Notes under the pieces: model-generated
What the model was told of the DNA's origin: nothing
Databases searched by the model: none
Seen by the model: the letters and a program-made list of their open reading frames with translations, nothing else
Made by a program: the position numbers and the translations under genes
In this document: positions 54,120 through 63,420 of the stretch, one piece after another
How the letters are laid out: each line of letters begins with the position of its first letter
Numbering within the stretch: the first letter of the stretch is position 1
Assembly: GCF_030316825.1 (NCBI RefSeq)
Contig: NZ_JASZYU010000001.1
Location: forward strand, 2,418,001-2,482,000
Origin: Variovorax fucosicus
Lineage (GTDB): Bacteria; Pseudomonadota; Gammaproteobacteria; Burkholderiales; Burkholderiaceae_C
Direction: 5' to 3'
DNA length: 64,000 bases

Positions 54120-55445
54120 ATGAGCACTCCTGATCCGTTTGCCGCGTTTGAGTCCGAGCGGACCGTCATCAAGCCAAAACCGCGTGCGCCGGGACAGACG
54201 CCGGGTGCGCCGCCGCCGCTGCCGTCGGGCGGCGGGGAACTGAACGCGGTCGACATCGGCGAACTTGGGTTGCTCAATCCGCTGGTGTCGGCGGCCGGCA
54301 AGCTGCTGGCGCTGACGGCCCGGCTGCGCACGCTGGTGCAGTCGCCCAACGTGCCGGCGCTGCGCGCGTCGACGGCCGAGGCGGTCAACCAGTTCGATGC
54401 CGCGGCGCGTCGCGCCGGCGCCTCGAACGAAACCGTGCTGGCCGCGCGCTATGTGCTGTGCACCGCCGTCGACGAAGCCGTTGCCAACACGCCCTGGGGC
54501 GTGCAGGCCGGCTGGAACAAGCAGAGCCTGCTGGTGCAGTTCCACAACGAGACCTGGGGCGGCGAAAAGGTGTTCCAGCTGCTGGCCAAGCTCGCGCAGG
54601 ACGTGCCCACGCACCGCCAGCTGCTCGAGCTCATCTACTGCGTGCTCGGGCTCGGCTTCGAAGGCCGCTACCGCGTCGTCGACAACGGCCGCGCCCAGCT
54701 CGACACGGTGCGCCAGCGCCTGGCCGACCTGATCCGCAAGGATCGCCCGCCGCGCGAGGCCGACCTCTCGCCGCACTGGCGCGGGCAAGGCGCGGGCACC
54801 ACCCGGCTGCGGCATGCGTTGCCGCTGTGGGTGTTTGCGGCAGCGTTCGCGCTGCTGCTCGCGCTGGTGTGGTTCGGGTTGCGTCTCTCGCTCAACAACC
54901 GCTCCGACACCACCTATGCCGCCGTCTCGTCGCTGCGCGTGCCCAACCTGCAGATTGCGCCCCCGGCCCAACTGGCCAAGGCGCCGCGGCTCGCGAAGTT
55001 TCTGGAACCTGAAGTCAGGCAGGGCCTGGTGACGGTCACCGACGAAGCCGACCGCAGCGTGGTGCGGCTGCGCGGCGATTCCTTCTTCGGCTCCGGCAGC
55101 GCCGAGCCGATGCCGCAGTCGCTGCCGGTGCTCAGGCGCATCGGCCAGGCGCTGGCCGAGGTCAAGGGCGAGGTGCTGATCACCGGCCACTCCGACAACC
55201 AGCCGATCCGCTCGCTGCGCTTTCCGTCCAACTGGCATCTGTCGGCGGCGCGTGCCGACGCGGTCAAGACCGCGCTCACGAGCCAGGTCGATCCGGCCCG
55301 CATGCGCGCCGACGGCAAGGCCGATGCCGAGCCCGTTGCCGCCAACGACACGCCGGCCAACCGCGCGCGCAACCGGCGCGTCGACATCGTGCTGCTGAGT
55401 CCGCCCGACCGTGTCGCGGCCGAACTCGGGGAGGTGAAGCGATGA
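54120..55445 (+). CDS. tssL: TssL/DotU with C-terminal OmpA domain
   Basis: The 441-residue protein has a proline-rich N-terminal tail, a cytoplasmic DotU domain (about 45-230: IGELGLLNPLVSAAGKLLALTARLR, RYVLCTAVDEAVANTPWG, ELIYCVLGLGFEGRYRV), one membrane helix (LPLWVFAAAFALLLALVWFGL, about 240-260), and a periplasmic OmpA-like peptidoglycan-binding domain (about 305-435: ITGHSDNQPIRS ... NRARNRRVDIVLL). This is the extended TssL seen in T6SS clusters without a separate TagL. The ATG overlaps nothing upstream; the repeat lies before it. The stop overlaps the tssM start by 4 bases. Confidence 0.95.
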   Translation: MSTPDPFAAFESERTVIKPKPRAPGQTPGAPPPLPSGGGELNAVDIGELGLLNPLVSAAGKLLALTARLRTLVQSPNVPALRASTAEAVNQFDAAARRAGASNETVLAARYVLCTAVDEAVANTPWGVQAGWNKQSLLVQFHNETWGGEKVFQLLAKLAQDVPTHRQLLELIYCVLGLGFEGRYRVVDNGRAQLDTVRQRLADLIRKDRPPREADLSPHWRGQGAGTTRLRHALPLWVFAAAFALLLALVWFGLRLSLNNRSDTTYAAVSSLRVPNLQIAPPAQLAKAPRLAKFLEPEVRQGLVTVTDEADRSVVRLRGDSFFGSGSAEPMPQSLPVLRRIGQALAEVKGEVLITGHSDNQPIRSLRFPSNWHLSAARADAVKTALTSQVDPARMRADGKADAEPVAANDTPANRARNRRVDIVLLSPPDRVAAELGEVKR

Positions 55446-58400
55446 AGAAGATCTTCGGATGGCTGTTCCATCCGCTGCTGCTCACGCTGCTGGCCCTCAT
55501 CGTCGTCGGCCTGCTGATCTGGTGGGTCGGCCCGCTGATCCGCATCGGCACGCTGGCGCCGCTCGAAACCGAACTCTGGCGCGCGGTGCTGATCGGCGCG
55601 ATCGTGCTGCTGGTGGTGTTGCGCGCGGTGCTGCGCCGCTGGCGTGCGCGCCGCGCCAGCCAGCACCTCACCGATGGCCTGATGCGCGCCCCCACGGTGA
55701 AGACCGACGCACCCGACAACGGCGAGCAGAAGGTGCTCAACACCCGCTTCAGCGAAGCGGTGGCCACGCTCAAGAAGATGCGGCTGCATGCGGCCGGCCG
55801 CAAGCCGGGCTGGCGCGACTGGCTTTCGCTCTCGGGCGGCAGCTACCTCTACGACCTGCCCTGGTATGTGTTCATCGGCGCACCGGGCGCGGGCAAGACC
55901 ACCGCGCTGGTCAACTCGGGCCTCACGTTCCCGCTGGCCGACAAGTTCGGCCCCGGTGCGATCCGCGGCGTTGGCGGCACGCGCAACTGCGACTGGTGGT
56001 TCACCGACGAAGCCGTGCTGATCGACACCGCCGGCCGCTACACCACGCAGGACAGCCACCAGTCCGAAGACAAGAGCGCCTGGGAAGGTTTCCTCGGTCT
56101 GCTGAAAAAATCGCGTCCGCGCCGGCCGCTCAACGGCGTGTTTCTCACCGTGAGCGTCGCGGATCTGTTGAGCCAGGGCCCGGAGGCGCGCACCACGCTC
56201 GCGGCCTCGATCCGCGCGCGCCTGCTCGAACTCGATGCCAAGCTCACCACGCGGCTGCCGGTCTACGTGCTGGTGACCAAGAGCGACCTGTTGTACGGCT
56301 TCACCGAGTACTTCGACGATCTCGGCAAGGAGCAGCGCGCGCAGGTGTTCGGCTTCACGCTGCCGCCCGAAGAAGGCGTGCAGGTCGACGAGAAGGGCGT
56401 CGGCGCCGCGTTCCAGCGCGAGTTCGGCCTGCTGCACGAGCGCGTCAACAGCGGCCTGATCGACCGCATGCAGCAGGAGACCGACGGCACGCGCCGCGCC
56501 GCGATCTTCGGCTTTCCGGCGCAGTTCGCCTCGGTCGGCCCGCTGCTGTCCGACCTGCTCGACCAGGTGTTCACCGGCTCGCGCTTCGCGCAGCCGCCCT
56601 GGGTGCGTGGCGTGTACTTCACCAGCGGCACGCAGGAGGGCAGCCCGATCGACCGCGTCATGGGCAGCCTCGCGCGCAGCTTCGGGCTCGAACGCGCGAT
56701 GCTCGCGCCGCAAAAGAGCAGCGGCCGCAGCTACTTCCTCACCAAGCTGTTGAAGGACGTGGTGTTTCCGGAGCAGCGCCTGGCCGGCGCCGACGTCAAG
56801 CTGGAGCGGCGCCGCAACACGCTGCGCTTCGCGGGCGTCGCGGCCATGACCCTGCTCACGGTTGCGGTGCTGGCCGGCTGGGGCTACAGCAGCTGGCGCA
56901 ACCTGGAGTACCTCAAGTCGGTCGAAGCCAGGGTCGATCCGGCGCGCCAGAGCCTGGCGGCCCTGCCGGCGCGGGTGCAGAACCTGGTCGAAGTGGCGCC
57001 GGTGCTGCAGAGCCTGCGCAACATCTGGAAGGCGCCCGAGAACGGCAACGGCGATGAACCGCTGTCGATGACGCTGGGCCTCTACCAGGGCGACAAGCTC
57101 GATGCGGCGGCCATGCTGGCGCACCAGCGCGCGCTCAACGACGCCTTCCTGCCGCAGCTCGCCAAGCGCATCGAAGACCAGTTGCGCACGGCCCAGAAAG
57201 ACAACCTCGAGTTCAGCTACGAGGCGCTCAAGACCTACCTGATGCTGCACCAGCCCGAGCGCTTCGACCCCGAGGCGCTGAAGGCCTGGATCACGCTCGA
57301 CTGGGCTCGCAGCCTGGACCGCGGCGTGCCGGAAGACCAGCGCAAGCTGCTCGAAGACCAGCTCGACGTGCTGATCGCGCAGGGCCCGCCGCGCTCGCCG
57401 CTGAAGATGGACGAGAACCTGGTGCGCAGCGTGCGCGCCGTGCTCGCAAGCTATCCGCTGGAGCAGCGCGTGTTCAGCCGGCTCAAGCGCCAGCGCCTCG
57501 GCAAGGACATCCCGGCTTTCAGCGTGGCCACCGCGGCGGGCCCCGCGGGCCCGCTGGTGTTCGAGCGCATCAGCGGCAAGCCGCTGGCCGAAGGCGTGCC
57601 GGGCATGTTCACCTACGACGGCTATCACAAGCGCTTCCAGACCGAAGTGGCGGTGCTCACGCCGCTGCTCGCGCAGGAAGACCCGTGGGTGCTGGGCCAG
57701 GATCGCAACGCGGCCGACCGGCTGCGCGACGCGGCCGCGCTCGGCGCGTTGACCGACCGGGTGCGCCGGCTCTACCTCGAGGAGTACGTGAAGGTCTGGG
57801 AAACATTGCTGGCCGATGTGCGGCTGGTGCGCGGTGGCGGGCTCGAAAAGAACATCGAAACCGCGCGCATCCTTTCCGGCAGTGGTTCTCCGCTTTCGAG
57901 CTTTCTGCGCGCGGCCGTCAAGGAGACCACGCTGATCCCCGCCGAGGCCAGCAAGGACGTGGTGAGCAAGGCCAGCGAAACCGTGCGCAACACCCGCAAG
58001 GGGCTCGAAGACCTGTTCGGCGGCGACCCCAACAAGCCGGTGGCAACGGGCAAGCGCATCGAGAGCATCGTCGACGACCGCTTCGCGGCATTGCGCCAGC
58101 TCGTGACCTCGCCCACGCCCAACGGGCCGGCACCGATCGACGACGCGCTCAAGCTCTTCAACGAGGTGTATGTGTACCTCACGGCGGTCGACACCGCGGT
58201 CAAGGGCCGTACCTCGCCGCCGCCCGGCGACGTGGCCGGTAAGCTCAAGTCCGACGCCGGGCGGCTGCCCGAGCCGGTGCGCTCGATGGTCGAGAACCTG
58301 AGCCAGTCGGGCGCGGCGCAGGCGCAGGTGGCCGAGCGCGGCAACCTGAGCCAGGACCTGCGGCCAGTGACCGAGTTCTGCACCCGCGCGATTGCGGGCC

Positions 58401-59038
58401 GCTATCCGTTCGTGCTGGGCAGCAAGCGCGATGTGCTGCCCGAGGACTTCGGCCAGTTCTTCGGCCCCGGCGGCATGATGGACGAGTTCTTCCAGAAGCG
58501 GCTCGCGGCGCTGGTCGACACCAGCACGCGCCCCTGGCGCTACAAGCCGGTGGCCGAGCGCGCCGCGGTCAACGTGGCGGCGCTGGCGCAGTTCGAGCGC
58601 GCCGCGCGCATCAAGGACATCTTCTTCCGCGGCGGCGGCCGCGGGCCGGCGATGCGGCTGGACTTCAAGCCGGTCGAGATGGACGCCAGCATCACGCAGT
58701 TCATCCTCGACGTGGACGGCCAGCTGGTGAAGTACGCGCACGGCCCGGTGGTGCCGATGGCAGTGCAATGGCCGGGGCCCAAGGGCAGCAACCAGGTGCG
58801 CGTCACCGTCAGCCCGCCATCCACCTCGGGGCCGTCGGGCTCGGCGGTCGACGGGCCGTGGGCACTGTTCCGCACGCTCGACGACGGCCAGCTCGAAGCC
58901 GGCGACGCACCCGAGAAGTTCTTCATCACCTTCCAGGTCGGCGCGCGCCGCACCCGCTTCGAGGTCACGACCAACAGCGTGCAGCACCCGATCAGGCTCA
59001 AGGAACTGCGCGATTTCGCGTGTCCCGAAGGACTGTGA
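55442..59038 (+). CDS. tssM: Type VI secretion membrane subunit TssM (IcmF)
   Basis: The 1198-residue protein forms the membrane core with TssL and TssJ. Two N-terminal membrane helices (about 9-30 and 50-66) are followed by a cytoplasmic domain with a Walker A motif GAPGAGKTTALVNSG (146-160, K152), a third membrane helix near residue 470 (AMTLLTVAVLAGWGYSSW), and a large periplasmic part with the IcmF-related and C-terminal ImcF domains (ending FEVTTNSVQHPIRLKELRDF). Length is normal. It starts within the tssL stop (ATGA). Confidence 0.96.
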   Translation: MKKIFGWLFHPLLLTLLALIVVGLLIWWVGPLIRIGTLAPLETELWRAVLIGAIVLLVVLRAVLRRWRARRASQHLTDGLMRAPTVKTDAPDNGEQKVLNTRFSEAVATLKKMRLHAAGRKPGWRDWLSLSGGSYLYDLPWYVFIGAPGAGKTTALVNSGLTFPLADKFGPGAIRGVGGTRNCDWWFTDEAVLIDTAGRYTTQDSHQSEDKSAWEGFLGLLKKSRPRRPLNGVFLTVSVADLLSQGPEARTTLAASIRARLLELDAKLTTRLPVYVLVTKSDLLYGFTEYFDDLGKEQRAQVFGFTLPPEEGVQVDEKGVGAAFQREFGLLHERVNSGLIDRMQQETDGTRRAAIFGFPAQFASVGPLLSDLLDQVFTGSRFAQPPWVRGVYFTSGTQEGSPIDRVMGSLARSFGLERAMLAPQKSSGRSYFLTKLLKDVVFPEQRLAGADVKLERRRNTLRFAGVAAMTLLTVAVLAGWGYSSWRNLEYLKSVEARVDPARQSLAALPARVQNLVEVAPVLQSLRNIWKAPENGNGDEPLSMTLGLYQGDKLDAAAMLAHQRALNDAFLPQLAKRIEDQLRTAQKDNLEFSYEALKTYLMLHQPERFDPEALKAWITLDWARSLDRGVPEDQRKLLEDQLDVLIAQGPPRSPLKMDENLVRSVRAVLASYPLEQRVFSRLKRQRLGKDIPAFSVATAAGPAGPLVFERISGKPLAEGVPGMFTYDGYHKRFQTEVAVLTPLLAQEDPWVLGQDRNAADRLRDAAALGALTDRVRRLYLEEYVKVWETLLADVRLVRGGGLEKNIETARILSGSGSPLSSFLRAAVKETTLIPAEASKDVVSKASETVRNTRKGLEDLFGGDPNKPVATGKRIESIVDDRFAALRQLVTSPTPNGPAPIDDALKLFNEVYVYLTAVDTAVKGRTSPPPGDVAGKLKSDAGRLPEPVRSMVENLSQSGAAQAQVAERGNLSQDLRPVTEFCTRAIAGRYPFVLGSKRDVLPEDFGQFFGPGGMMDEFFQKRLAALVDTSTRPWRYKPVAERAAVNVAALAQFERAARIKDIFFRGGGRGPAMRLDFKPVEMDASITQFILDVDGQLVKYAHGPVVPMAVQWPGPKGSNQVRVTVSPPSTSGPSGSAVDGPWALFRTLDDGQLEAGDAPEKFFITFQVGARRTRFEVTTNSVQHPIRLKELRDFACPEGL

Positions 59039-59055
59039 TGAAGAAGACTTCTTCG

Positions 59056-59149
59056 CCGGAAACACCGCGGAACCGGCTTTGCCGGGCCGCTGGTGTTGCC
59101 CCCTGCAAGGGGGTTGGCGGAGCGACACGAAGTGCGCGAAGACTGGGGG
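59056..59149 (-). repeat. Dispersed intergenic repeat, copy 2
   Basis: This is the inverted copy of 54000-54091, with only a few substitutions or single-base indels between them. It occupies the tssM-tagF gap. The pair brackets tssL and tssM as a large inverted repeat about 5 kb across. Confidence 0.8.
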
Positions 59150-59156
59150 TGTGCCC

Positions 59157-59762
59157 ATGACGCCGGGGTGGTTCGGCAAGCTGCCGGGCATAGGGGATTT
59201 CGCGCACCGGCGCCTGCCTGAAGCCTTTCGCACGCAATGGGATGCGTGGCTGCAGAGCGGCCTCACGAAGCTGCGCGAGCGCCACGAGGACTGGGTCGAG
59301 CGCTACCTCGAAGGGCCGCTGTGGTTCTTCGTGCTCGGCGAGCAGGTGGCAGGCCCGCGCGCCTGGCTCGGCGTGCTGATGCCTTCGGTCGACGGCGTGG
59401 GCCGCTACTTTCCTTTCACGCTGGCCGTCGAACTCGAATTCCCCACTGCTGCGCCACCCGAGGGCGCGAACGCGCTGCTGCAACACTGGTGGGCACGGGC
59501 CGCGCAGGCCGCGCTGGAGGGGCTGGAGCAAGACCTCGACGCGGTGGGTTTCGATGCCTTGCTCGCCCGCATCTTCGGCAACGGGGCGGCTGCGCCCGAC
59601 AGCGCCGCGCCGGTGCAGCTGCCGCTTGCCGGCCAGTCGCATTGGTACACCGAGCCTGCCACCCCGATCGGGCTGCGGATGACGACTTCGGGCCTGCCGC
59701 GGGATCATCAGTTCGACGCGCTCTTCGGCTTTGCCGTCGTATCGAACCAGGAGGGCGCGTGA
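59157..59762 (+). CDS. tagF: Type VI secretion-associated protein TagF (ImpM family)
   Basis: The 201-residue protein matches ImpM/TagF: TPGWFGKLPGIGDFAHRRLPEAFRTQWDAWLQSGL, with GxxGKLPxxGDF as the hallmark, LGVLMPSVDGVGRYFPFTL, and a C-terminal domain. TagF represses T6SS assembly post-translationally, with the PpkA/PppA pathway counteracting it in some systems. It starts with an ATG after the repeat and its stop overlaps the kinase GTG start. Its position next to a PpkA-like kinase supports a regulatory role. Confidence 0.93.
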   Translation: MTPGWFGKLPGIGDFAHRRLPEAFRTQWDAWLQSGLTKLRERHEDWVERYLEGPLWFFVLGEQVAGPRAWLGVLMPSVDGVGRYFPFTLAVELEFPTAAPPEGANALLQHWWARAAQAALEGLEQDLDAVGFDALLARIFGNGAAAPDSAAPVQLPLAGQSHWYTEPATPIGLRMTTSGLPRDHQFDALFGFAVVSNQEGA

Positions 59763-61552
59763 CCGACGCACCCGACAGCGCAGCTGCGCCGGAACCCGAA
59801 CCGGAAGACCGCACCCAGGTCGTGACGCGCCGGCCTGCCGCAGTGGCCGGCGCTTCGTCCGAGGCCGGTGTGCTGCCGCCGGGCAGCAGGCTCGCGGAAT
59901 TCGAAGTCACCAGCCTGGTCGGGCAGGGCGGCTTCGGCGCGGTGTACGAGGCCTGGGACCACACGCTCGAACGGGTGGTCGCGATCAAGGAATACCTGCC
60001 GGTGTCGCTCTCGACGCGGCAGCTCGACGGCACCGTGGTGCCGCTGTCGGAGCGCCAGCGCGAAACCTTCGACCTCGGCATGCGCAGCTTCATCAACGAG
60101 GCCCGGCTGCTGGCGCAGTTCGACCATCCCTCGCTGCTCAAGGTGTACCGCTTCTGGCAGGAGCGCGGCACCACCTACATGGTGATGCCGTTCTATCGCG
60201 GCGACACGCTGCGCCAGGCGCTCGCCGCCATTCCGGGCGGCGTCGACGAAGGCTGGCTGCTTCGCATCATGGATGGCGTGACGCAGGCACTGGCCGTGAT
60301 GCATGGCGCGAACTGCTATCACCGCGACATCGCGCCCGACAACATCATCCTGCTTGAAGGCTCGGGCCGTCCGGTGGTGCTCGACTTCGGTGCCGCGCGG
60401 CGCGTGATCACCGACAAGACCCAGGCCATCACCGTCATCCTGAAGCCCGGCTACGCACCCATCGAGCAGTACGCCGAAATGCCGGACATGTCGCAAGGCG
60501 CCTGGACCGACGTGTACGCGCTCGCGGCGGTGATGCACGTCGCGGTCAGCGGGCGGGCGCCACCGCCCTCGGTGGCACGTCTGCTGTCCGACAGCTATGC
60601 GCCGCTCGCCCACAACGAGGTGCTGCGCCAGCGCTACAGCCTGCAACTGCTTTCCGCCATCGACGCCGGCCTTGGCGTGCGGCCCGAATCGCGCCCGCAG
60701 TCGATGGCCGAACTGCGCGCCATGCTCGGGCTCGACGGCGCGCAGACCGTCATCCCGGCCCGCACCGTGCATGCCGCGTCTCCGATCGCCGGCCAGGCCG
60801 CGGCACGCAGCGCGCCATCTGCGGCGCCGCCCCCGTCTTCACCCGCACCTGCGCCCGGCAAGGGCAAGGCCATCGCATTGGCCGGCGTGCTCGGGCTGGC
60901 CGTGCTGGGTGGCGGTGGCTGGTGGTGGTCGCAGCAGGGCGGCACGCCGTCCGACAAGCAATCCCTGGCCGTGGCGCCACCGCCCCCGACCGAAACGCCG
61001 GTGGTGCAGGCGCCACCTCCGCCGCCGCCTGTGCCGGTCGCCAGGACGCCGTCCGAGTCGCTGCAGTCACTGGCGACGAGTGCCGCCCCCGGCTTCGACG
61101 TGACGGGCACGCCGCGCAAGGCCGAGGTCAGCATTGGCAAGGACAAGCTCGCCTTCGAGGTGCGCAGCAAGCGCGACGGCTTTGCGTACGTCTACCTGCT
61201 GTCGAGCGGTGGCGAGTTGTTCCTGTTGTTTCCGAACCTGCTCGACAAGTACAACAAGGTCACGGCCAACAACCCGATCGCATTGCCGCGCGCCTCCTGG
61301 CCGATGGATGCGGGCGGGCCGGCCGGCACCAACCAGTTCGCGGTGCTGGTGAGCGAGCACGAGCGCGATTTCAGCGGCTCCGGCATCCAGAACGACGGCG
61401 TGTTCCCGCAGTTTCCCCTGCCGGTGCTGGCGGCGCTCGAAGTCGCCCGAGGCAACGGCCCGCCGCCGCTGCTCGGCAAACCGGTGTGTGCCGCGGGCGC
61501 GCCGTGCAACGACGTCTATGGCGTCGGGTTTTTCAAAATCACCGAGAAGTAA
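59759..61552 (+). CDS. PpkA-like serine/threonine protein kinase with C-terminal DUF4384
   Basis: The 597-residue protein starts at a GTG overlapping the tagF stop. A eukaryotic-type kinase domain (about 45-320) has the glycine loop GQGGFGAV (55-62), AIKEYLP with the conserved lysine, catalytic aspartate D190 in HRDIAPDN and DFG at 209-211. The lysine two residues after D190 in most Ser/Thr kinases is alanine here. One membrane helix follows (AIALAGVLGLAVLGGGGWWW, about 370-390), then a proline-rich linker and a periplasmic DUF4384-like domain (FAYVYLLSSGGELFLLFPN). It probably phosphorylates a T6SS forkhead-associated protein. Confidence 0.92.
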   Translation: MTDAPDSAAAPEPEPEDRTQVVTRRPAAVAGASSEAGVLPPGSRLAEFEVTSLVGQGGFGAVYEAWDHTLERVVAIKEYLPVSLSTRQLDGTVVPLSERQRETFDLGMRSFINEARLLAQFDHPSLLKVYRFWQERGTTYMVMPFYRGDTLRQALAAIPGGVDEGWLLRIMDGVTQALAVMHGANCYHRDIAPDNIILLEGSGRPVVLDFGAARRVITDKTQAITVILKPGYAPIEQYAEMPDMSQGAWTDVYALAAVMHVAVSGRAPPPSVARLLSDSYAPLAHNEVLRQRYSLQLLSAIDAGLGVRPESRPQSMAELRAMLGLDGAQTVIPARTVHAASPIAGQAAARSAPSAAPPPSSPAPAPGKGKAIALAGVLGLAVLGGGGWWWSQQGGTPSDKQSLAVAPPPPTETPVVQAPPPPPPVPVARTPSESLQSLATSAAPGFDVTGTPRKAEVSIGKDKLAFEVRSKRDGFAYVYLLSSGGELFLLFPNLLDKYNKVTANNPIALPRASWPMDAGGPAGTNQFAVLVSEHERDFSGSGIQNDGVFPQFPLPVLAALEVARGNGPPPLLGKPVCAAGAPCNDVYGVGFFKITEK

Positions 61553-61621
61553 TCGTCTTTGGAGCATCGGCCCCCTGCATCGATGCCGGGGCCCTATTTC
61601 CCAAAGGATCAGGAGCACCCC

Positions 61622-63205
61622 ATGAACACACTGTCGCACCGCTTTCCGCCCGCCGCCCGCTGGGCCGCCGTGGCAGTGGCAGTGACCTGGCTGGCCGGAT
61701 GCGCCGTGGCGCCCTCGGCGGCACCCCCTCCGGCGGCGAGTGCATCGGCGGCTCCAACGCCGGCGAGCACCGAGCCACAGCGGCCGCCTGCATCGGGCCC
61801 CGGCGCTGCCAGCGTGGCCGGCCAGGCGCGCACCTTCTCGACCCAGCTGGCCACCTACACGGCGGTCGGCTTCAGCACGGTGCCTGGCTGGAGCCGCGAC
61901 GATTTCACCGAGGGCTGGCCTGCGTTTCTCGGAAGTTGCAAGGTGCTGACCACCCGTGGCGCCGAGTGGAAGTCGGTGTGCGACCGGGCCGCCAGGATCG
62001 ATGCCAAGAACAGCACCGCCATCCGCAACTTCTTCGAAAGCGAGTTCTCGGCCTACCAGATCCGGGACGACGACCGCAAGCCCGATGGCGTCGTCACCGG
62101 CTACTTCGAGCCCGAGATCAACGGCAGCCGAACCTACCAGGCCCCGTACATCTACCCGGTGTATGGCCAGCCGGAGGACATGCTGTTCGTCGATGCACGC
62201 AAGCTGCCGGCCGGCGGCGGCACCGTGGCGGCGCGCGTGCAGGGCCGCGAGGTGGTGGTCCAGACCGGCCTGAGCACCCGCGACATGGGCGCGCCGGGCC
62301 TCTATGCGCTCAACCTGTCGAGCATCACGCGCGACACGCTGGACCGCAGGGTGCGCCTGCGCGCCGAAGGTCGGCAACTGCTGCCTTACTACACGCGGGA
62401 AGAGATCGAGACCAAGGGCGCACCCAATGCCCGTGTGCTCGCCTTCGTCGACAGCGCCACGGCGCTCTACGAAATGCAGATCCAGGGTTCGGGCCGCATT
62501 CGCCTGCCCAGCGGCGAGGTCATCCGCGTCGCCTATGCGGAACAGAACGGCCAGCCCTTCCGTCCCACGCTGGCGCAGAACAAGTCCGGCAAGCCGGCCA
62601 GCCAGGTGCGCACCCGGGGTGGCGCGATCGAGCTCGAAGTGGACGATGACGAGGTTGACGACAGCGTGGCGGGAATCCGCGTACGCGGCTTCACGCTGGC
62701 GCGACCGGTCGCCAGCGGCGCGGTGATGGTGCCGGGCCGACGCATCGCGGGGCCGGTCATCGGGTCGGGCATCACGGACCCGAGCTATGTGTTTTTCAAG
62801 GAGTCCGTGGCCGGCACGGGCGGGCCGGTCGGCGCCTTCGGCGTGCCGCTCTCGGCGGGGCGCTCGATCGCGGTCGATCCGCGCAGCACGCCGCTCGGCT
62901 ACCCGGTGTTCGTGTCGACGCGTGCGCCCGGCACGGGTGCGCCGATGCAGCGCCTCACGATTGCGCAGGACACGGGCGGCGCCATCCGCGGCGCGGTGCG
63001 CGCCGACTATTTCTTCGGCAACGGCACGCAGGCAGCGACGCAGGCGCGGCGCATGAAGGAGCGTGGCCAGCTCTGGATCCTGTTGCCGCGCGGCCTTGCG
63101 GTGGCGGCGGCGGCGACCTCGTCGATCCGTACACGCGGTGGCGCGGTGGGCGCCGATCTGCCGCAGTGCCTGGTTCCCGTCGAAGGCCAGTGCGTCGATG
63201 ACTAG
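61622..63205 (+). CDS. MltA-type membrane-bound lytic murein transglycosylase, lipoprotein
   Basis: The 527-residue protein has a lipobox LAGC (C27) and an alanine/proline-rich linker. An MltA domain (about 140-380: VTGYFEPEINGSRTYQAPYIYPVYG, FVDSATALYEMQIQGSGRIRLPSGEVIRVAYAEQNGQPF) and a 3D domain (about 390-520: GYPVFVSTRAPG ... IAQDTGGAIRGAVRADYFFGNG) follow. It cleaves peptidoglycan glycan strands. A linker stretch rich in acidic residues (LEVDDDEVDD) splits the MltA core. The location straight after the kinase, inside the T6SS cluster, suggests it locally opens peptidoglycan for apparatus insertion. Confidence 0.88.
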   Translation: MNTLSHRFPPAARWAAVAVAVTWLAGCAVAPSAAPPPAASASAAPTPASTEPQRPPASGPGAASVAGQARTFSTQLATYTAVGFSTVPGWSRDDFTEGWPAFLGSCKVLTTRGAEWKSVCDRAARIDAKNSTAIRNFFESEFSAYQIRDDDRKPDGVVTGYFEPEINGSRTYQAPYIYPVYGQPEDMLFVDARKLPAGGGTVAARVQGREVVVQTGLSTRDMGAPGLYALNLSSITRDTLDRRVRLRAEGRQLLPYYTREEIETKGAPNARVLAFVDSATALYEMQIQGSGRIRLPSGEVIRVAYAEQNGQPFRPTLAQNKSGKPASQVRTRGGAIELEVDDDEVDDSVAGIRVRGFTLARPVASGAVMVPGRRIAGPVIGSGITDPSYVFFKESVAGTGGPVGAFGVPLSAGRSIAVDPRSTPLGYPVFVSTRAPGTGAPMQRLTIAQDTGGAIRGAVRADYFFGNGTQAATQARRMKERGQLWILLPRGLAVAAAATSSIRTRGGAVGADLPQCLVPVEGQCVDD

Positions 63206-63280
63206 GATGAAAACGAGCTTTCGCTGCCTGCCTGGTTTCGGCCGTTCGGGTCACGGGAGTCACTGTGGGCGCCGGGGGCG

Positions 63281-63376
63281 GGATCACGCCGACGGCGTAC
63301 TCTGCTCCGCGAATGTCCCCCGGCCTGCGGCCTCCTCCTTTATTTCGCTGCGCAGAGCACACCATCGGCGTGATCC
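63281..63376 (+). repeat. Palindromic repeat element, copy A
   Basis: The outer arms GGATCACGCCGA... and ...TCGGCGTGATCC pair over the whole element, enclosing a conserved core from CTCCGCGAATGTCCCCC to TCCTTTATTTCGCTGCG. Inner arms (GTACTCTGC / GCAGAGCAC) also pair. A long hairpin is possible. Confidence 0.75.
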
Positions 63377-63420
63377 GTCAGAGCGGTGGTTGATCGGCCA
63401 GCACGACGGCCGCGTCCATC

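Noticed and set aside
54914..59266. A 1450-codon antisense open frame across tssM
   Set aside because: It is a shadow of tssM produced by high GC: its translation is His/Arg/Glu-rich with no recognisable domain, and the plus strand encodes a complete TssM.
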